From assembly GCA_016765515.1 (NCBI GenBank), contig JAESPT010000198.1, forward strand, positions 1 through 8,393: DNA of 8,393 nt, written 5' to 3'. Source of the stretch: Sneathiella sp. GTDB taxonomy: Bacteria; Pseudomonadota; Alphaproteobacteria; Sneathiellales; Sneathiellaceae. The notes beneath the pieces are model-generated. The model saw only the letters and a list, made by a program, of their open reading frames with translations, searched no databases and was not told the DNA's origin. The translations under genes and the position numbers were made by a program. Below, one piece after another: positions 7,219 to 8,393 of this stretch; position 1 is the first letter of the stretch, and every line of letters starts with the position of its first letter.

Positions 7219-8393
7219 TCACTCCCGCAAACGAAACCGTTGTATTTTCCCCGTTTGCGTTTTAGGCAACGTCTCATCGAATTTCACAGATCGTGGATAT
7301 TTGTAGGGCGCCAGTGTTGCTTTCACATGATCCTGCAGCAATTTGGACTGTGCCTTGCTTGGCTCAAAGCCTTCATTTAACACCACATGAGCCTCGACAA
7401 TCTGACCGCGATGTTCATCGGGCACACCGATAACCGCGCATTCAGAAACTGCTTCATGGGCGAGCAGTGACGCTTCAACCTCTGGCCCGGCAATATTATA
7501 CCCGGCTGAGACGATCATATCATCCGAGCGCGCCGCAAAATGATAAAATCCGTTTTCATCCATGCGGAATGAATCCCCGGTCAGGTTCCAGCCGTCCCGC
7601 ACATATGTACTCTGTCGATCATCGGCAAGATAGCGACACCCCGTCGGTCCGCGCACGGCAAGTTGTCCGACCTCACCTTGGCGAACTTCCTTCATATCCT
7701 CGTCAAAGATTTTGGCTTCATACCCACTCACAGGTTTACCCGTACAGGCTGCTTTGGAATCTTCAAAGCGATTGGTGATGAAAATATGCAGCAACTCCGT
7801 TGCGCCAATCCCGTCCAACATGGGTTTTCCGGTTTTCTCCAGCCATTCATCATAAACCGGCGCAGGCAGGGTTTCACCGGCGGAGACCGCCGCCCGCAAG
7901 GAGGACAGGTCCGCCCCCTCATCCATGGCTTTCATCATGACCCGGTAGGCCGTTGGCGCGGTAAAACAGATGGTTGCCTTATAGGTTTCAATAATATCAA
8001 TCATGTCCGGCGGACTAGCTTTTTCAAGCAACGTTGCCGCCGCCCCAAAGCGCAGGGGGAAAATGGCAAGACCGCCCAGGCCAAAAGTAAAGGCAAGCGG
8101 AGGCGATCCGACAAAAACATCATCCGGCGTCACTCCCAGAACCTCTTTTGCATATCCATCTGCAATGATAAGAAGATCCCGGTGAAAATGCATGGACGCT
8201 TTGGGCTCCCCAGTTGTGCCGGAGGTAAAGCCCAGCAGCGCCACATCATCCCGCCCCGTATTGACGGACTCGAACCGGACAGACTTATTCAGTGCAATGC
8301 GGTCTAACTCCGCATCAAAATTCGCTGTTCCGTCGAAACCGATCACTTTCTTGAGGAAAGGGCTGCCTTTGGCGCAGGTGACCAGCTCGTCCA
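7219..8393 (-). CDS. Benzoate/2-aminobenzoate-CoA ligase (partial, 5' end beyond window)
   Basis: An ANL-superfamily acyl-CoA synthetase whose last 390 residues are visible. The frame stays open through 8393, so the GTG at 8346 is not the real start, and roughly 150 N-terminal residues are outside. It adenylates a carboxylic acid with ATP and transfers it to CoA. Visible motifs: the phosphate loop TSGTTGEPK (8226-8200), the A5 segment GIGATELLHIF, the A7 Asp in GWNLTGD, the A8 hinge region ARSDDMIVSAGYNIAGPEVE, and the A10 lysine in LPKTQTGKIQRFRLR close to the C-terminus. The AGPEVE and TGKIQRFRLR forms are typical of the benzoate-CoA ligase branch, and the overall text most resembles 2-aminobenzoate-CoA ligases. 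The substrate is not proven: benzoate or hydroxybenzoate are alternatives. It lies upstream of the transporter operon in the same orientation, so import and activation are probably expressed together. Confidence 0.9.
   Translation of the reverse strand, partial: DELVTCAKGSPFLKKVIGFDGTANFDAELDRIALNKSVRFESVNTGRDDVALLGFTSGTTGEPKASMHFHRDLLIIADGYAKEVLGVTPDDVFVGSPPLAFTFGLGGLAIFPLRFGAAATLLEKASPPDMIDIIETYKATICFTAPTAYRVMMKAMDEGADLSSLRAAVSAGETLPAPVYDEWLEKTGKPMLDGIGATELLHIFITNRFEDSKAACTGKPVSGYEAKIFDEDMKEVRQGEVGQLAVRGPTGCRYLADDRQSTYVRDGWNLTGDSFRMDENGFYHFAARSDDMIVSAGYNIAGPEVEASLLAHEAVSECAVIGVPDEHRGQIVEAHVVLNEGFEPSKAQSKLLQDHVKATLAPYKYPRSVKFDETLPKTQTGKIQRFRLRE

Noticed and set aside
7663..8307. Plus-strand open frame (214 codons) antisense to the ligase
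   Set aside because: It shadows the conserved ANL motifs and its product looks like low-information sequence.
8344..8346. GTG at 8346 as start of the ligase
   Set aside because: The frame is open to the window edge with sensible sequence (DELVTCAKGSPFLKK before it), and the visible part lacks the N-terminal domain start.

Overview
The window reads as a piece of chromosome from an alphaproteobacterium. Base composition is moderate, genes are tightly packed, and the transporter, ligase and HxlR proteins have proteobacterial character. A marine Rhodospirillales- or Sneathiella/Kiloniella-like host is plausible, but genus cannot be settled from the sequence. Nearly everything concerns capture and CoA activation of an aromatic (or similar cyclic) carboxylic acid. 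I see no tRNA, rRNA, mobile element, CRISPR array or defence system.

Layout from left to right. (1) 31-999, minus: an FMN-dependent enzyme of the nitronate monooxygenase superfamily, closest in motifs to the PA1024-type NADH:quinone reductases. (2) 1059-1580, plus: a HxlR-family winged-helix regulator, divergent from (1) across a 59-bp gap with an 8-bp inverted repeat. (3) A minus-strand gene train running from the right edge down to 1587. In transcription order it holds a benzoate/2-aminobenzoate-CoA ligase (5' end outside the window), a 244-bp regulatory gap, a periplasmic substrate-binding protein, a gap with a perfect 10-bp-stem hairpin, LivH- and LivM-type permeases, LivG- and LivF-type ATPases, a 4-hydroxybenzoyl-CoA-type thioesterase and a RidA-family protein. 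From the LivH permease to RidA every junction overlaps by 4-8 bases or is separated by one base, so the genes are probably translationally coupled.

How the genes fit together (inference). The binding protein captures an aromatic acid in the periplasm and the Liv-type ABC transporter imports it. The ligase traps it as a CoA thioester. The thioesterase can recover CoA from stalled or unwanted aroyl-CoA, and the Rid protein may deal with an enamine/imine intermediate. That set suits the aerobic CoA-dependent 2-aminobenzoate (anthranilate) route, with benzoate or a hydroxybenzoate as alternatives. The ring-attacking oxygenase and beta-oxidation genes are not in the window and would be expected upstream of the ligase, beyond the right edge.

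Most worth a second look: the Rid protein lacks the Arg normally needed for imine hydrolysis; the promoter gap before the binding protein holds a 13-bp direct repeat and a TGCA-N6-TGCA pair resembling BzdR/BoxR-type operators; the HxlR/quinone reductase gap has a probable autoregulatory operator; and a strong hairpin separates the binding protein from its permeases. No clearly undescribed system is visible.
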